NCBI GenBank assembly: GCA_023487865.1 | Contig: JAMDBG010000156.1 | Coordinates: 1 to 6,522 of the forward strand | Direction of reading: 5' to 3' | From: Deltaproteobacteria bacterium | Lineage (GTDB): Bacteria; Desulfobacterota; Syntrophia; Syntrophales; UBA5619 | Length of the DNA: 6,522 bases | Shown: one piece after another, positions 1-5,432 of the stretch | Numbering within the stretch: position 1 is the stretch's first letter | How the letters are laid out: every line of letters starts with the position of its first letter | Translations under genes and position numbers: made by a program | Notes under the pieces: model-generated | The model's input: the letters and a program-made list of their open reading frames with translations, nothing else | What the model was told of the DNA's origin: nothing | Databases searched by the model: none

Positions 1-63
1 TGGCCCCTCCCCGCCCCCCGTGAGAATGCCGATGGTCCCTCTTTTTCTTTTCAAGCCGGACAT
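1..63 (-). CDS. 6-phosphofructokinase, N-terminal fragment (runs off the window)
   Basis: Only the first 21 codons are inside the window. The ATG at 63-61 reads MSGLKRKRGTIGILTGGGEGP. The stretch IGILTGGG followed by an acidic residue, one residue and P matches the nucleotide/phosphate-binding start of 6-phosphofructokinases (family pattern roughly IGxLTxGGDxPGxN), which phosphorylate fructose 6-phosphate with ATP or PPi in glycolysis. Here E stands where D is usual. The start is well supported: a purine-rich AAGGAGGAG lies at 80-72 (minus strand), about 8 bases before the ATG. It begins 64 bases after the permease stop on the same strand, so read-through transcription is possible, with a small hairpin in between. 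The identity rests on one short motif. ATP versus PPi specificity cannot be judged. Confidence 0.65.
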   Translation of the reverse strand, partial: MSGLKRKRGTIGILTGGGEGP

Positions 64-71
64 ATGGATTT

Positions 72-80
72 CTCCTCCTT
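72..80 (-). promoter_or_regulatory. Strong ribosome binding site for the phosphofructokinase fragment
   Basis: On the minus strand the sequence AAGGAGGAG precedes the ATG at 63 by about 8 bases. It is among the best Shine-Dalgarno matches in the window and is the main reason to believe that the short frame at the edge is a real gene start. Confidence 0.7.
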
Positions 81-93
81 TCTGGCGGCCGGC

Positions 94-110
94 CGGGTCT
101 GACAGACCCG
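94..110. repeat. Short perfect hairpin between permease and phosphofructokinase
   Basis: CGGGTCT (94-100) and AGACCCG (104-110) form a perfect 7-bp stem around a 3-base loop. It lies 17 bases past the permease stop on the minus strand. No T-run follows it in the minus direction; what follows is GCCGGCC-rich and then the ribosome binding site of the next gene. It is therefore not a convincing intrinsic terminator. It could be a processing or pausing hairpin that separates the two cistrons, or a weak attenuator. Confidence 0.4.
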
Positions 111-127
111 TTCCCTTTGCCCAATAC

Positions 128-1495
128 CTACCAGCCCAAAATACCGAAGAAAAGGAAGCAGGCCAGCGCTCCGACGAACGACATGGACAACCCCCAGATC
201 AACAGGTTCCGGAAAAGGCGCTGCTTGTTTTCGTGCTCGCCGGCGCAGGCGATGCAGAGCGCCCCGAGGGTGGACAGCGGCGAGGTGTCCACCAGATGCG
301 AGCCGATGTTGATCGAAGAAATCATGGCGATCACATCCGCACCGGCGACCTCCTTGGCCAGACCCGGCACCAGGGGCAGGAACATCGGCATGACGACGCC
401 CGAGGAGCTGGAGTAGGCGGAGATCACGCCGGTCCAGAGACCGAGCCAGAAGGTGACCGTCACCGGGCCGGAGGTGGCGCCGATCATCTTGACCATGGCG
501 CTCAGCCCCCCCGCCCGGTCCATCACCTCGATCAGGACCGTCACCCCGCAGACCAGCATGATAACCGACCAGGGCATCGCCTGGACGGCGGCTTTGCTGT
601 CCCCGGCGCCCAGGAGCATGAGGACGGCAGCCAGGATGAATGCGACGGAGCCCACGTTGGCGATGAGGTTCAAGAGGGGACGGGGGAAGAGACCTTTCAG
701 GAAGGGGAGGGCCGGAACGATGACCAGGAGGATCAACAGGCCGATGGCGGTCAGGGTGTACCATTGATGGCGAGTCAAGGGGGCGGGTCGAGGGGCCAGT
801 TCGTCGATATCCAGCGCCTGATTCCGCTTGTTTCTGATCCAGATCCAGCCGCCCATGATCAGGAAGCCGCCGATGTTGATGATCCCCTGGCAGTATGTGG
901 AGTTGAAGTGGATCTTCCAGGCGAGTTGGTCGAGGGACCAGTGCTCCAGGATCGCGGGGAGCTGGGGGGCCATCTTGGCGATCAGGCCGTTGGAGACGAT
1001 CCCCGTGGGTGCAAAAGGCGAAAAGGCGGCGCCGTTGGAGGCCCCGACCACGATCAGGGTCATCAGGAAGGCCGGGATGCCGACACGGGCCGCGATGGCC
1101 ATGGCGATCGGGGCGACCAGGGCCGTGGCGGCGATGTTTCCCGGGCCGATCATGGTCAGGAAGGTCACCAGGAGATAGACGATCAGGGGAAGCCAGGCCG
1201 CTTGACCACGGCAGGCTCGCAGTGAGTAGGCGGCCACCTTCTCCATCGTGCCGTTGGTGGAGGCCAGGCCGAACAGGAAGGTGACCCCCACCAGGATCAT
1301 GAACAGGCTCAGGGGAAAGGCGCTCAGGACCCTGACGGCGCTCAGATTCACCCAGATCCCGCCTACAATGATGGCCAGGGCGATGCTGAGGAATCCGACG
1401 TTGAGATTTTCGTTGATGCAACTGACGATGACGACGATGGCCAAGGCCAGCAGCGACATCCAGGCCGCCAAAGAAATATCCGCAAGCCATTCCAT
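128..1495 (-). CDS. MatC/SLC13-like carboxylate permease
   Basis: A 455-residue polytopic inner-membrane protein with about a dozen hydrophobic segments. It resembles ion-transporter superfamily carriers of the MatC (malonate/dicarboxylate carrier) and SLC13 type, which move organic acids by ion-coupled transport. The two halves each carry a re-entrant-loop-like motif: TMIGPGN (114-120) with GASNGAAFSPFAPTG (151-165) in the first, and AYSSSSGVVMP (360-370) with SSINIGSHLVDTSPLS (393-408) in the second. The two halves are joined by a charged cytoplasmic-type loop near 220-243 (RNKRNQ). I chose ATG 1495 because GAGG lies nine bases upstream. An in-frame GTG at 1525 would add ten residues but has no ribosome binding site and would put polar residues before the first helix. 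The gene lies 79 bases downstream of the secreted Cache protein on the same strand and is probably co-transcribed with it. The substrate (malonate, succinate, other carboxylate) cannot be fixed. Confidence 0.85.
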   Translation of the reverse strand: MEWLADISLAAWMSLLALAIVVIVSCINENLNVGFLSIALAIIVGGIWVNLSAVRVLSAFPLSLFMILVGVTFLFGLASTNGTMEKVAAYSLRACRGQAAWLPLIVYLLVTFLTMIGPGNIAATALVAPIAMAIAARVGIPAFLMTLIVVGASNGAAFSPFAPTGIVSNGLIAKMAPQLPAILEHWSLDQLAWKIHFNSTYCQGIINIGGFLIMGGWIWIRNKRNQALDIDELAPRPAPLTRHQWYTLTAIGLLILLVIVPALPFLKGLFPRPLLNLIANVGSVAFILAAVLMLLGAGDSKAAVQAMPWSVIMLVCGVTVLIEVMDRAGGLSAMVKMIGATSGPVTVTFWLGLWTGVISAYSSSSGVVMPMFLPLVPGLAKEVAGADVIAMISSINIGSHLVDTSPLSTLGALCIACAGEHENKQRLFRNLLIWGLSMSFVGALACFLFFGILGW

Positions 1496-1524
1496 CAAAC
1501 AGGTCCTCGGTTCCAAAAGATGCA

Positions 1525-1551
1525 CGCGACGGATTTTTCTATGACGTCGCG
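1525..1551. repeat. Inverted repeat CGCGAC/GTCGCG in the Cache-permease gap
   Basis: CGCGAC (1525-1530) and GTCGCG (1546-1551) are perfectly complementary six-base arms around a 15-base loop. They lie just upstream of the permease ribosome binding site on the minus-strand transcript. The element could be a weak mRNA hairpin tuning permease expression relative to the Cache gene. With arms this short in GC-rich DNA it may also be chance. Confidence 0.25.
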
Positions 1552-1557
1552 GTTCAT

Positions 1558-1571
1558 CGGATATATATCCG
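1558..1571. repeat. 14-bp perfect palindrome CGGATATATATCCG
   Basis: CGGATATATATCCG reads identically on both strands. It begins three bases past the stop codon of the Cache gene in the minus direction, inside the 79-base gap before the permease. Its AT core is unusual in this GC-rich surrounding. It could be a dimeric regulator site or a short transcript hairpin. No T-run follows to make it a standard terminator. Confidence 0.35.
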
Positions 1572-1574
1572 TTG

Positions 1575-2048
1575 CTAGGGGAGGTAAGCCCCGCAGCAAA
1601 CGATCAAATCGCCGACTTTCTGAAAATAAGTAATCTTGAACGCCTCCTGCCCGGTCATACGGTCAAGATACAGATAATCCACCCACCCCGATCCCCGGCT
1701 GTTCGCCAGATCGACGATGTCCTTCCAGAAGGGCTTGCCGTGAATATCCGCAACCTCATACATATTCCGGCCGATCAGCTTTGCATCCGGGTGGGCCGTG
1801 ACGACCCCGTCTGAATTGCAGGCAAAGACATACAGATCACGCCACTGGAACCTGCCATTGGGACGGTTGAACTCTTTGAGCGCCTTGTCCGGGCCGTGGG
1901 CCAAAAGGTAGATGACGGCTTTCTCGACCATCTTTTTGGCCTCCACGGGGGTGCCGATCCACCCCTGCCCCTGGGCGTATCCCGAGGCCGCAGTGAACAG
2001 ACAGACCATGACGGGGATGAACATCCTTTTGAACATGACTGTCATCAT
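1575..2048 (-). CDS. Secreted single-Cache-domain sensor/binding protein
   Basis: A 157-residue protein made of a signal peptide and one Cache domain. The N-terminus has a basic start (FKR) and a hydrophobic core to about residue 22, with a likely signal peptidase I site near GYAQ (23-26), so it should be periplasmic. The rest matches the single-Cache pattern: LYVFACNSDGVVTAHP (72-87), LIGRNMYEVADIHGKPF (91-107), SGWVDYLY (120-127) and a closing FKITYFQKVGDLIVCCGAY. Cache domains bind small ligands, often organic acids, and are usually the sensing part of chemoreceptors and histidine kinases. Here no membrane anchor or transducer domain follows, so it is a free-standing binding protein. The tandem ATG at 2048/2045 is preceded by AAAGGA six bases upstream. 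It is encoded immediately upstream of a carboxylate permease, which suggests it senses or binds the transported substrate. That link is inference. Confidence 0.85.
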   Translation of the reverse strand: MMTVMFKRMFIPVMVCLFTAASGYAQGQGWIGTPVEAKKMVEKAVIYLLAHGPDKALKEFNRPNGRFQWRDLYVFACNSDGVVTAHPDAKLIGRNMYEVADIHGKPFWKDIVDLANSRGSGWVDYLYLDRMTGQEAFKITYFQKVGDLIVCCGAYLP

Positions 2049-2117
2049 CTTTCATCCTTTCGAAGTTGCCTGGAGCGACTCATGGGGCATCATGCAGCAC
2101 CCCGCTACCGTAGTATC

Positions 2118-2126
2118 TTTATATCA
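2118..2126 (-). promoter_or_regulatory. Candidate extended -10 promoter for the Cache/permease unit
   Basis: On the minus strand the sequence TGATATAAA fits the extended -10 pattern TGnTATAAT with one mismatch and sits in the most AT-rich patch of the region. Transcription would start near 2111 and give a leader of about 60 bases before the Cache start. No good -35 hexamer is present at 16-18 bases, which is tolerable for an extended -10 promoter. The box overlaps the left arm of the outer inverted repeat. Assignment is by pattern only. Confidence 0.35.
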
Positions 2127-2215
2127 CCTTAGGCCGGGCCGGGGAAGGATTTTCCGTTGGTTTCGGCAAACCGTAGTCATAGACGGAAAATCGGCTGCTG
2201 ATATTTGGAGGTGAT
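2123..2215. repeat. Nested inverted repeats between the divergent genes
   Basis: Three levels of perfect complementarity are nested. The outer arms are ATCACCT (2123-2129) and AGGTGAT (2209-2215). The middle arms are GATTTTCCGT (2148-2157) and ACGGAAAATC (2183-2192), ten bases each. The inner hairpin is GGTTT (2159-2163) and AAACC (2168-2172) around CGGC. A ten-base perfect pair within about 300 bases is not expected by chance, whereas the seven- and five-base pairs could be. In a rightward transcript the structure would place the Shine-Dalgarno sequence at 2207-2214 in the outer stem. As DNA it would place symmetrical operator arms upstream of both units. Confidence 0.5.
2207..2214 (+). promoter_or_regulatory. 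Near-perfect Shine-Dalgarno sequence GGAGGTGA
   Basis: GGAGGTGA matches the complement of the usual 16S rRNA 3' end almost base for base. It lies five bases before a GTG at 2217 when measured from the end of GGAGG. It is better than the sites of the adjacent recognised genes. Either it drives a small unrecognised gene or leader peptide, or it is a coincidence within the inverted repeat. Confidence 0.4.
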
Positions 2216-2216
2216 T

Positions 2217-2345
2217 GTGAAAGGGGTTCATGTTAAAATGGCTTGCCCCGCCCCGAGAGCCCCGCTGGCGGGACGCTGTGCAGGGCGAAACGGGCCAGGA
2301 GCGCGGATGAGGCGGATGTTCAAAGCCCTCAATGTGCGGACCTGA
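2217..2345 (+). CDS. Possible 42-residue basic leader peptide
   Basis: A GTG at 2217, preceded at five bases by GGAGG, opens a 42-codon frame ending in TGA at 2343-2345, twenty bases before the start of the DUF6599-like gene. The product begins MKGVHVKMACPAPRAPLAG and is rich in arginine and lysine, with cysteines at residues 10 and 20. I recognise no family, and there is no signal peptide or membrane helix. The evidence for translation is the ribosome binding site and the position directly ahead of the redox operon. The evidence against is the low-complexity, GC-rich composition, in which short open frames arise easily. An internal ATG at 2238 in the same frame has only a poorly spaced AAAGGGG. 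Confidence 0.25.
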   Translation: MKGVHVKMACPAPRAPLAGRCAGRNGPGARMRRMFKALNVRT

Positions 2346-2364
2346 TGAGCGAGGAGTGGATACG

Positions 2365-3267
2365 ATGAGAGTCTTGGGCCTGATCCTGGGGATCCTCCTG
2401 CTGCCGGTTTCATCTCCGCCGGCGCAGGGTCTCCAATTTCCCGACATCCCCGGCTGGAAGCAGTCAGGCGAGGTCCAGAGCTTCAGCCCGAAAACCCTTT
2501 ACGAATACATCAACGGCGCTGCGGACCTCTATCTGGCCTCCGATTTCGAGGAGCTGAAAGTGGCTGAATATGTCAATGAAAAGAAGGCCTCGGTTATTGT
2601 GGAAGCGTACCGCCACCGGACACCGCGGGATGCCTTCGGCATCTATAGTCAGGAACGCCTCCCGGACGGCAACTTTCTTGAAATCGGCGCTCAGGGTTAC
2701 AGCGACAAGAATATCCTGAATTTTGTCTACGGACGTTATTACGTAAAGCTCAACAGTTACAACACCGGCACCGATGACCGGGAGGCATTGCAGGCCATTG
2801 CAATAATGGTGGCGGAGCATTCGGGGGAGAAGGGGGGCCTGCCTTCCCTTTTGTCCGCATTCCCGCCGGAAGGGAAGAAGGGCAATTCCGAAAAATACAT
2901 CACGAGGAATTTTTTGGGATACGCTTTTTTCCATTCCGCCTATACCGCCGATTATGAGCTCGCCGGGAAGGCGTTCAAACTGTTTCTCATCGAGGCGGCG
3001 GATGAAAACGAGTGTAAAAGCATCCTTCAGCAATACCTCCGCCGGATCAAAAAACCCGAACGGGGGATCACCGAAAGGCGCTATACGGTCGCGGATCCCC
3101 ACCATGGGGTGATTGATCTTTTCTGGAAGGGGAGGTATATCTGGGGCACCGTTGATCTGGCGGATGCCGATTTGCGAACGAAGATCCTTAAGTCATTTGA
3201 AGCGCATATGAGACCCGGAAAAGGTGCGCTTGACCTGAAGAGCGTCATGCGCTTTACGCTGTTCTGA
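2365..3267 (+). CDS. Secreted DUF6599-like protein of unknown function
   Basis: A 300-residue protein. The first 20 or so residues (MRVLGLILGILLLPVSSPPA) form a signal peptide, with cleavage plausible near PAQG, so the mature protein is periplasmic or outer-surface. The mature part opens with FPDIPGWKQSGEVQSFSPK and YEYINGAADLY (46-56), then ASVIVEAYRH (75-84) and DAFGIYSQERLP (89-100). I associate these with the DUF6599 family; no reaction is known. It has only one cysteine (217) in the mature chain and no CxxC or heme motif, so it is unlikely to carry a redox centre. The ATG at 2365 is chosen over an upstream ATG at 2332 because GAGGAG lies eight bases before it and it opens directly into the signal peptide. 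It is the first recognised gene of the redox cluster, 19 bases ahead of the AKR gene. A substrate-binding, assembly or accessory role is an inference from position only. Confidence 0.7.
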   Translation: MRVLGLILGILLLPVSSPPAQGLQFPDIPGWKQSGEVQSFSPKTLYEYINGAADLYLASDFEELKVAEYVNEKKASVIVEAYRHRTPRDAFGIYSQERLPDGNFLEIGAQGYSDKNILNFVYGRYYVKLNSYNTGTDDREALQAIAIMVAEHSGEKGGLPSLLSAFPPEGKKGNSEKYITRNFLGYAFFHSAYTADYELAGKAFKLFLIEAADENECKSILQQYLRRIKKPERGITERRYTVADPHHGVIDLFWKGRYIWGTVDLADADLRTKILKSFEAHMRPGKGALDLKSVMRFTLF

Positions 3268-3286
3268 GAGAGGAGAGGGAGGGACG

Positions 3287-4492
3287 ATGAAGAAAGACGG
3301 GGTCGGCAGAAGGGATTTCATGAAAACGACGCTGGCGGGGTTCGGCGGGCTCTTTTTCCTCTCCGCTCTCGACAAGCAGCCGGAGGAAAAGCGCATCGAC
3401 GTCAAGGGGAAAGGGCGGAAACTCGTCTATAGACCCCTCGGGCGGACAGGGCTGAAACTCCCCGTCATCAACATGGGGGTGATGAATTCGGACAATCCCA
3501 ATCTCATCCGGGCCGCCCTGGATTCCGGCGTCGTCCTTCTGGATACGGCCCACGCCTACATGCAGGGCCGCAACGAAGAGGTGATCGGAAGCGTGGTCAA
3601 GGGACGCCCCCGGGACTCCTATCTCATCGGCAGCAAGGTGAGCCTTCCCCAGGACCGCACGACGGGCCGTTACACCGAAGGGGCGACGGAAACGGAATTC
3701 CTCCGGAAGCTCGATCTCAGCCTGAAGCGTCTGGGGATCGACCATGTGGACATCCTCTATCATCACGGTGTGTCACGAAAAGAATCGGTTTTACACGAGC
3801 CGGTGCTCAATGCGATGGCGAAGGCAAAAAAAGCGGGGAAGTTCCGCTTTGCCGGGATCACGACCCACTCGAACGAACCGGAGGTCATTCATGCGGCCGT
3901 CGATACAAAATTCTATGAAGTGATCCTGACCGCCTACAATTATCAGCAGAAGCACGTCGCCGATGTCCGGGACGCGATCGCCCGCGCGGCCCAGGCGGGT
4001 CTCGGGATTGTCGGGATGAAGGCGATCCGGGGGGGATTCCGGCTCTCACCGTCCGTCAGGAGCCCTGCCGCCGCGCTGAAATGGGTCCTTCAGGACCCCC
4101 ACGTGCATACGATCGTCCCGGGATTCACCACCTTCGACCAGTTGGAGACCGACCTCGCCGTCATGGAGGACATCAACCTCAACGAGGCTGAAAAAATGGA
4201 GCTGCAGAAGGAGGCCTCCCTTCCGGGACTCTACTGTCAGGGATGCCGGGAGTGTCTGGGACAGTGCGTCGCGAGGCTTCCCATCCCCGATCTGATGCGG
4301 GCCTACATGTATGTGTACGATTACCGGAATCTCGCCATGGCCCGGGATCTTGTCCTCTCTCTGGGACTCCCCTCCGGGGCATGCGGGGAGTGCACCGTCT
4401 GCCCGGTGCGGTGTTCCAGCGGGTTTCCGGTGCGGGAAAAAATCCGGGACATCGTCCGGATCCGGGAGATCCCCGCGGAATTTATTGCTTGA
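3287..4492 (+). CDS. Tat-exported aldo/keto reductase with two C-terminal 4Fe-4S motifs
   Basis: A 401-residue protein of the ferredoxin-linked aldo/keto reductase type (COG1453-like). It begins with a twin-arginine signal, GRRDFMKTT (7-15), followed by a hydrophobic stretch to about 27. The (beta/alpha)8 reductase domain spans roughly 44-300. The expected catalytic residues are visible: D86 and Y91 in LLDTAHAY, K117 in LIGSKV and H160 in DILYHH. A cofactor-binding-type IVPGFTTFDQL lies at 276-286. The C-terminus has two CxxCxxCxxxC sets, C317/C320/C323/C327 and C366/C369/C372/C376, able to hold two 4Fe-4S clusters. The start follows a purine-rich GGAGAGGGAGGG. AKRs normally use NAD(P)H, so a Tat signal is unusual: either the cofactor is carried along folded, or electrons arrive through the clusters from the membrane ferredoxin encoded two genes downstream. 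The substrate is unknown. Confidence 0.85.
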   Translation: MKKDGVGRRDFMKTTLAGFGGLFFLSALDKQPEEKRIDVKGKGRKLVYRPLGRTGLKLPVINMGVMNSDNPNLIRAALDSGVVLLDTAHAYMQGRNEEVIGSVVKGRPRDSYLIGSKVSLPQDRTTGRYTEGATETEFLRKLDLSLKRLGIDHVDILYHHGVSRKESVLHEPVLNAMAKAKKAGKFRFAGITTHSNEPEVIHAAVDTKFYEVILTAYNYQQKHVADVRDAIARAAQAGLGIVGMKAIRGGFRLSPSVRSPAAALKWVLQDPHVHTIVPGFTTFDQLETDLAVMEDINLNEAEKMELQKEASLPGLYCQGCRECLGQCVARLPIPDLMRAYMYVYDYRNLAMARDLVLSLGLPSGACGECTVCPVRCSSGFPVREKIRDIVRIREIPAEFIA

Positions 4493-4508
4493 AAGGTAAC
4501 CACCCATC

Positions 4509-5432
4509 ATGGCAGGCGATACACGAGACATATCACGACGGCAGTTTCTGAAGGCGACGGCGGCGGGCGTGACCATAGGCCTCGCCGGCTACCCGGCATA
4601 TCTTGGTGCGGCGGAGGAAGCCGATCTCGCCGTCATTTCCGGCGAGCCGGCCGCCGCCACAAGGAAGGCCCTGGAGACCCTGGGGGGCATCGGCCGCTTT
4701 GTCAAAAAGGGACAGCGGGTCGTCATCAAGCCCAACATGTCCTTTGCCAGGACTCCGGAATACGCCGCGACGACCCATCCCCTGGTCGTCTTTGCGGTCG
4801 CTCAGGCATGTACGGAGGCGGGTGCCGGGGAAGTGCTGGTCCTTGATTATACACTTCAGAGGGCCGAGCTCTGCCTCGAGCGGACGGGGATCCGGGAGGC
4901 GTGCCGGAACCTCAGAGGCGTCCATGTCCTTGCCGTGCAGGAAAGAAAGTTCTTCAGGGAGATCCGGGTTCCCCGAGGCAAGGTCTTGGAGCGTGTCGAG
5001 ATCATGAAGGATCTGATCGACAGCGTCCTGATCAATGTCCCCGTGGCGAAGTCCCATTCCTCGACGGGCGTCAGCCTCGGCCTGAAGGGCCTGATGGGGC
5101 TCATCTGGGATCGGGGGATTTTCCATTACCAGTTCAACATCAACCAGGGGATCGCGGATCTCGCGACGGTGATCAAGCCGCAACTGACCGTCCTGGACGC
5201 CACCCGGGCCCTGATAACCGGGGGGCCCGGCGGACCGGGGGAAGTGAGAAAACCGAACCTGATAGTTGCCGGCGTGGACCCCGTGGCGGTCGATTCCTAC
5301 GGGGTGGGCATCGTTCCGTGGTACGGTCAGAACTTCCAAGGCCGCCAGGTCGAGCATCTGCTGATGGCCCACCAGCGGGGCGTGGGGAAGATCGACGTGG
5401 AGAAGCTTAAAATCGCCAAGGGGACCGCATGA
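4509..5432 (+). CDS. Tat-exported DUF362 family protein
   Basis: A 307-residue protein with a textbook twin-arginine signal, SRRQFLKATAAG (9-20), and a hydrophobic stretch ending in YLGAAEEA, so it is exported folded. The DUF362 core is clear: RVVIKPNMSF (70-79), ATTHPLVV (87-94), GEVLVLDYT (107-115), LINVPVAKSHSSTG (174-187), LKGLMGLI (192-199) and LTVLDATRALITGGPGGPG (226-244) leading to VAGVDPVAVDSYG. The biochemical role of DUF362 is not settled; many relatives have a C-terminal ferredoxin domain. This one does not, and its three cysteines (101, 122, 132) form no cluster motif, so clusters may be supplied by the next gene. It starts 16 bases after the AKR stop, with AAAGG about 12 bases before the ATG. 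Its stop overlaps the start of the membrane ferredoxin gene (ATGA), which indicates translational coupling. Confidence 0.85.
   Translation: MAGDTRDISRRQFLKATAAGVTIGLAGYPAYLGAAEEADLAVISGEPAAATRKALETLGGIGRFVKKGQRVVIKPNMSFARTPEYAATTHPLVVFAVAQACTEAGAGEVLVLDYTLQRAELCLERTGIREACRNLRGVHVLAVQERKFFREIRVPRGKVLERVEIMKDLIDSVLINVPVAKSHSSTGVSLGLKGLMGLIWDRGIFHYQFNINQGIADLATVIKPQLTVLDATRALITGGPGGPGEVRKPNLIVAGVDPVAVDSYGVGIVPWYGQNFQGRQVEHLLMAHQRGVGKIDVEKLKIAKGTA

Larger units (their letters stand above)
2049..2364. other. Divergent intergenic region with structured repeats
   Basis: These 316 bases separate the leftward Cache/permease unit from the rightward redox cluster and must hold the control sites for at least one of them. 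The left two thirds contain nested inverted repeats (2123-2215), an extended -10-like box facing left (2118-2126) and a near-perfect Shine-Dalgarno sequence facing right (2207-2214). The right third (2240-2364) is very GC-rich, with a small CCCG/CGGG hairpin at 2261-2272, and contains a 42-codon open frame of uncertain reality. A second, weak rightward -10-like TAAAAT lies at 2234-2239 with a poor -35 (GTGATT, 2211-2216). I see no tRNA, known riboswitch core or intrinsic terminator here. Confidence 0.7.

Noticed and set aside
94..110. Hairpin as an intrinsic terminator of the permease gene
   Set aside because: No T-run follows in the minus direction, and a strong ribosome binding site for the next gene follows within about 15 bases.
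20..1490. Long open frames on both strands overlapping the permease gene (401 codons plus, 479 codons minus in another frame)
   Set aside because: Their products are rich in R, G, P, D and H with no domain pattern, and they arise from the G/C-biased third positions of the permease gene, whose own frame gives clear membrane helices and family motifs.
1496..1525. GTG at 1525 as the permease start
   Set aside because: It has no Shine-Dalgarno sequence and adds a polar ten-residue extension, whereas ATG 1495 has GAGG at nine bases.
2107..2177. Direct repeat ACCGTAGT at 2107-2114 and 2170-2177, 63 bases apart
   Set aside because: An eight-base repeat is expected about by chance in a region of this size, and the flanks do not match.
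2159..2192. GGCAAACC next to paired arms, reminiscent of the c-di-GMP-I riboswitch core
   Set aside because: The companion CGCAAAGCC segment and the second paired domain of that riboswitch are absent, so the resemblance is limited to one short string.
2266..2283. TGGCGGGACGCTGTGCA as a sigma-54 promoter
   Set aside because: The GG and GC elements are separated by one base too many for the strict -24/-12 spacing, and the hexamers match poorly.
2464..3105. 213-codon minus-strand frame opposite the DUF6599-like gene
   Set aside because: The plus-strand frame has a signal peptide, good ribosome binding site and family-like motifs; the antisense frame has none of these.
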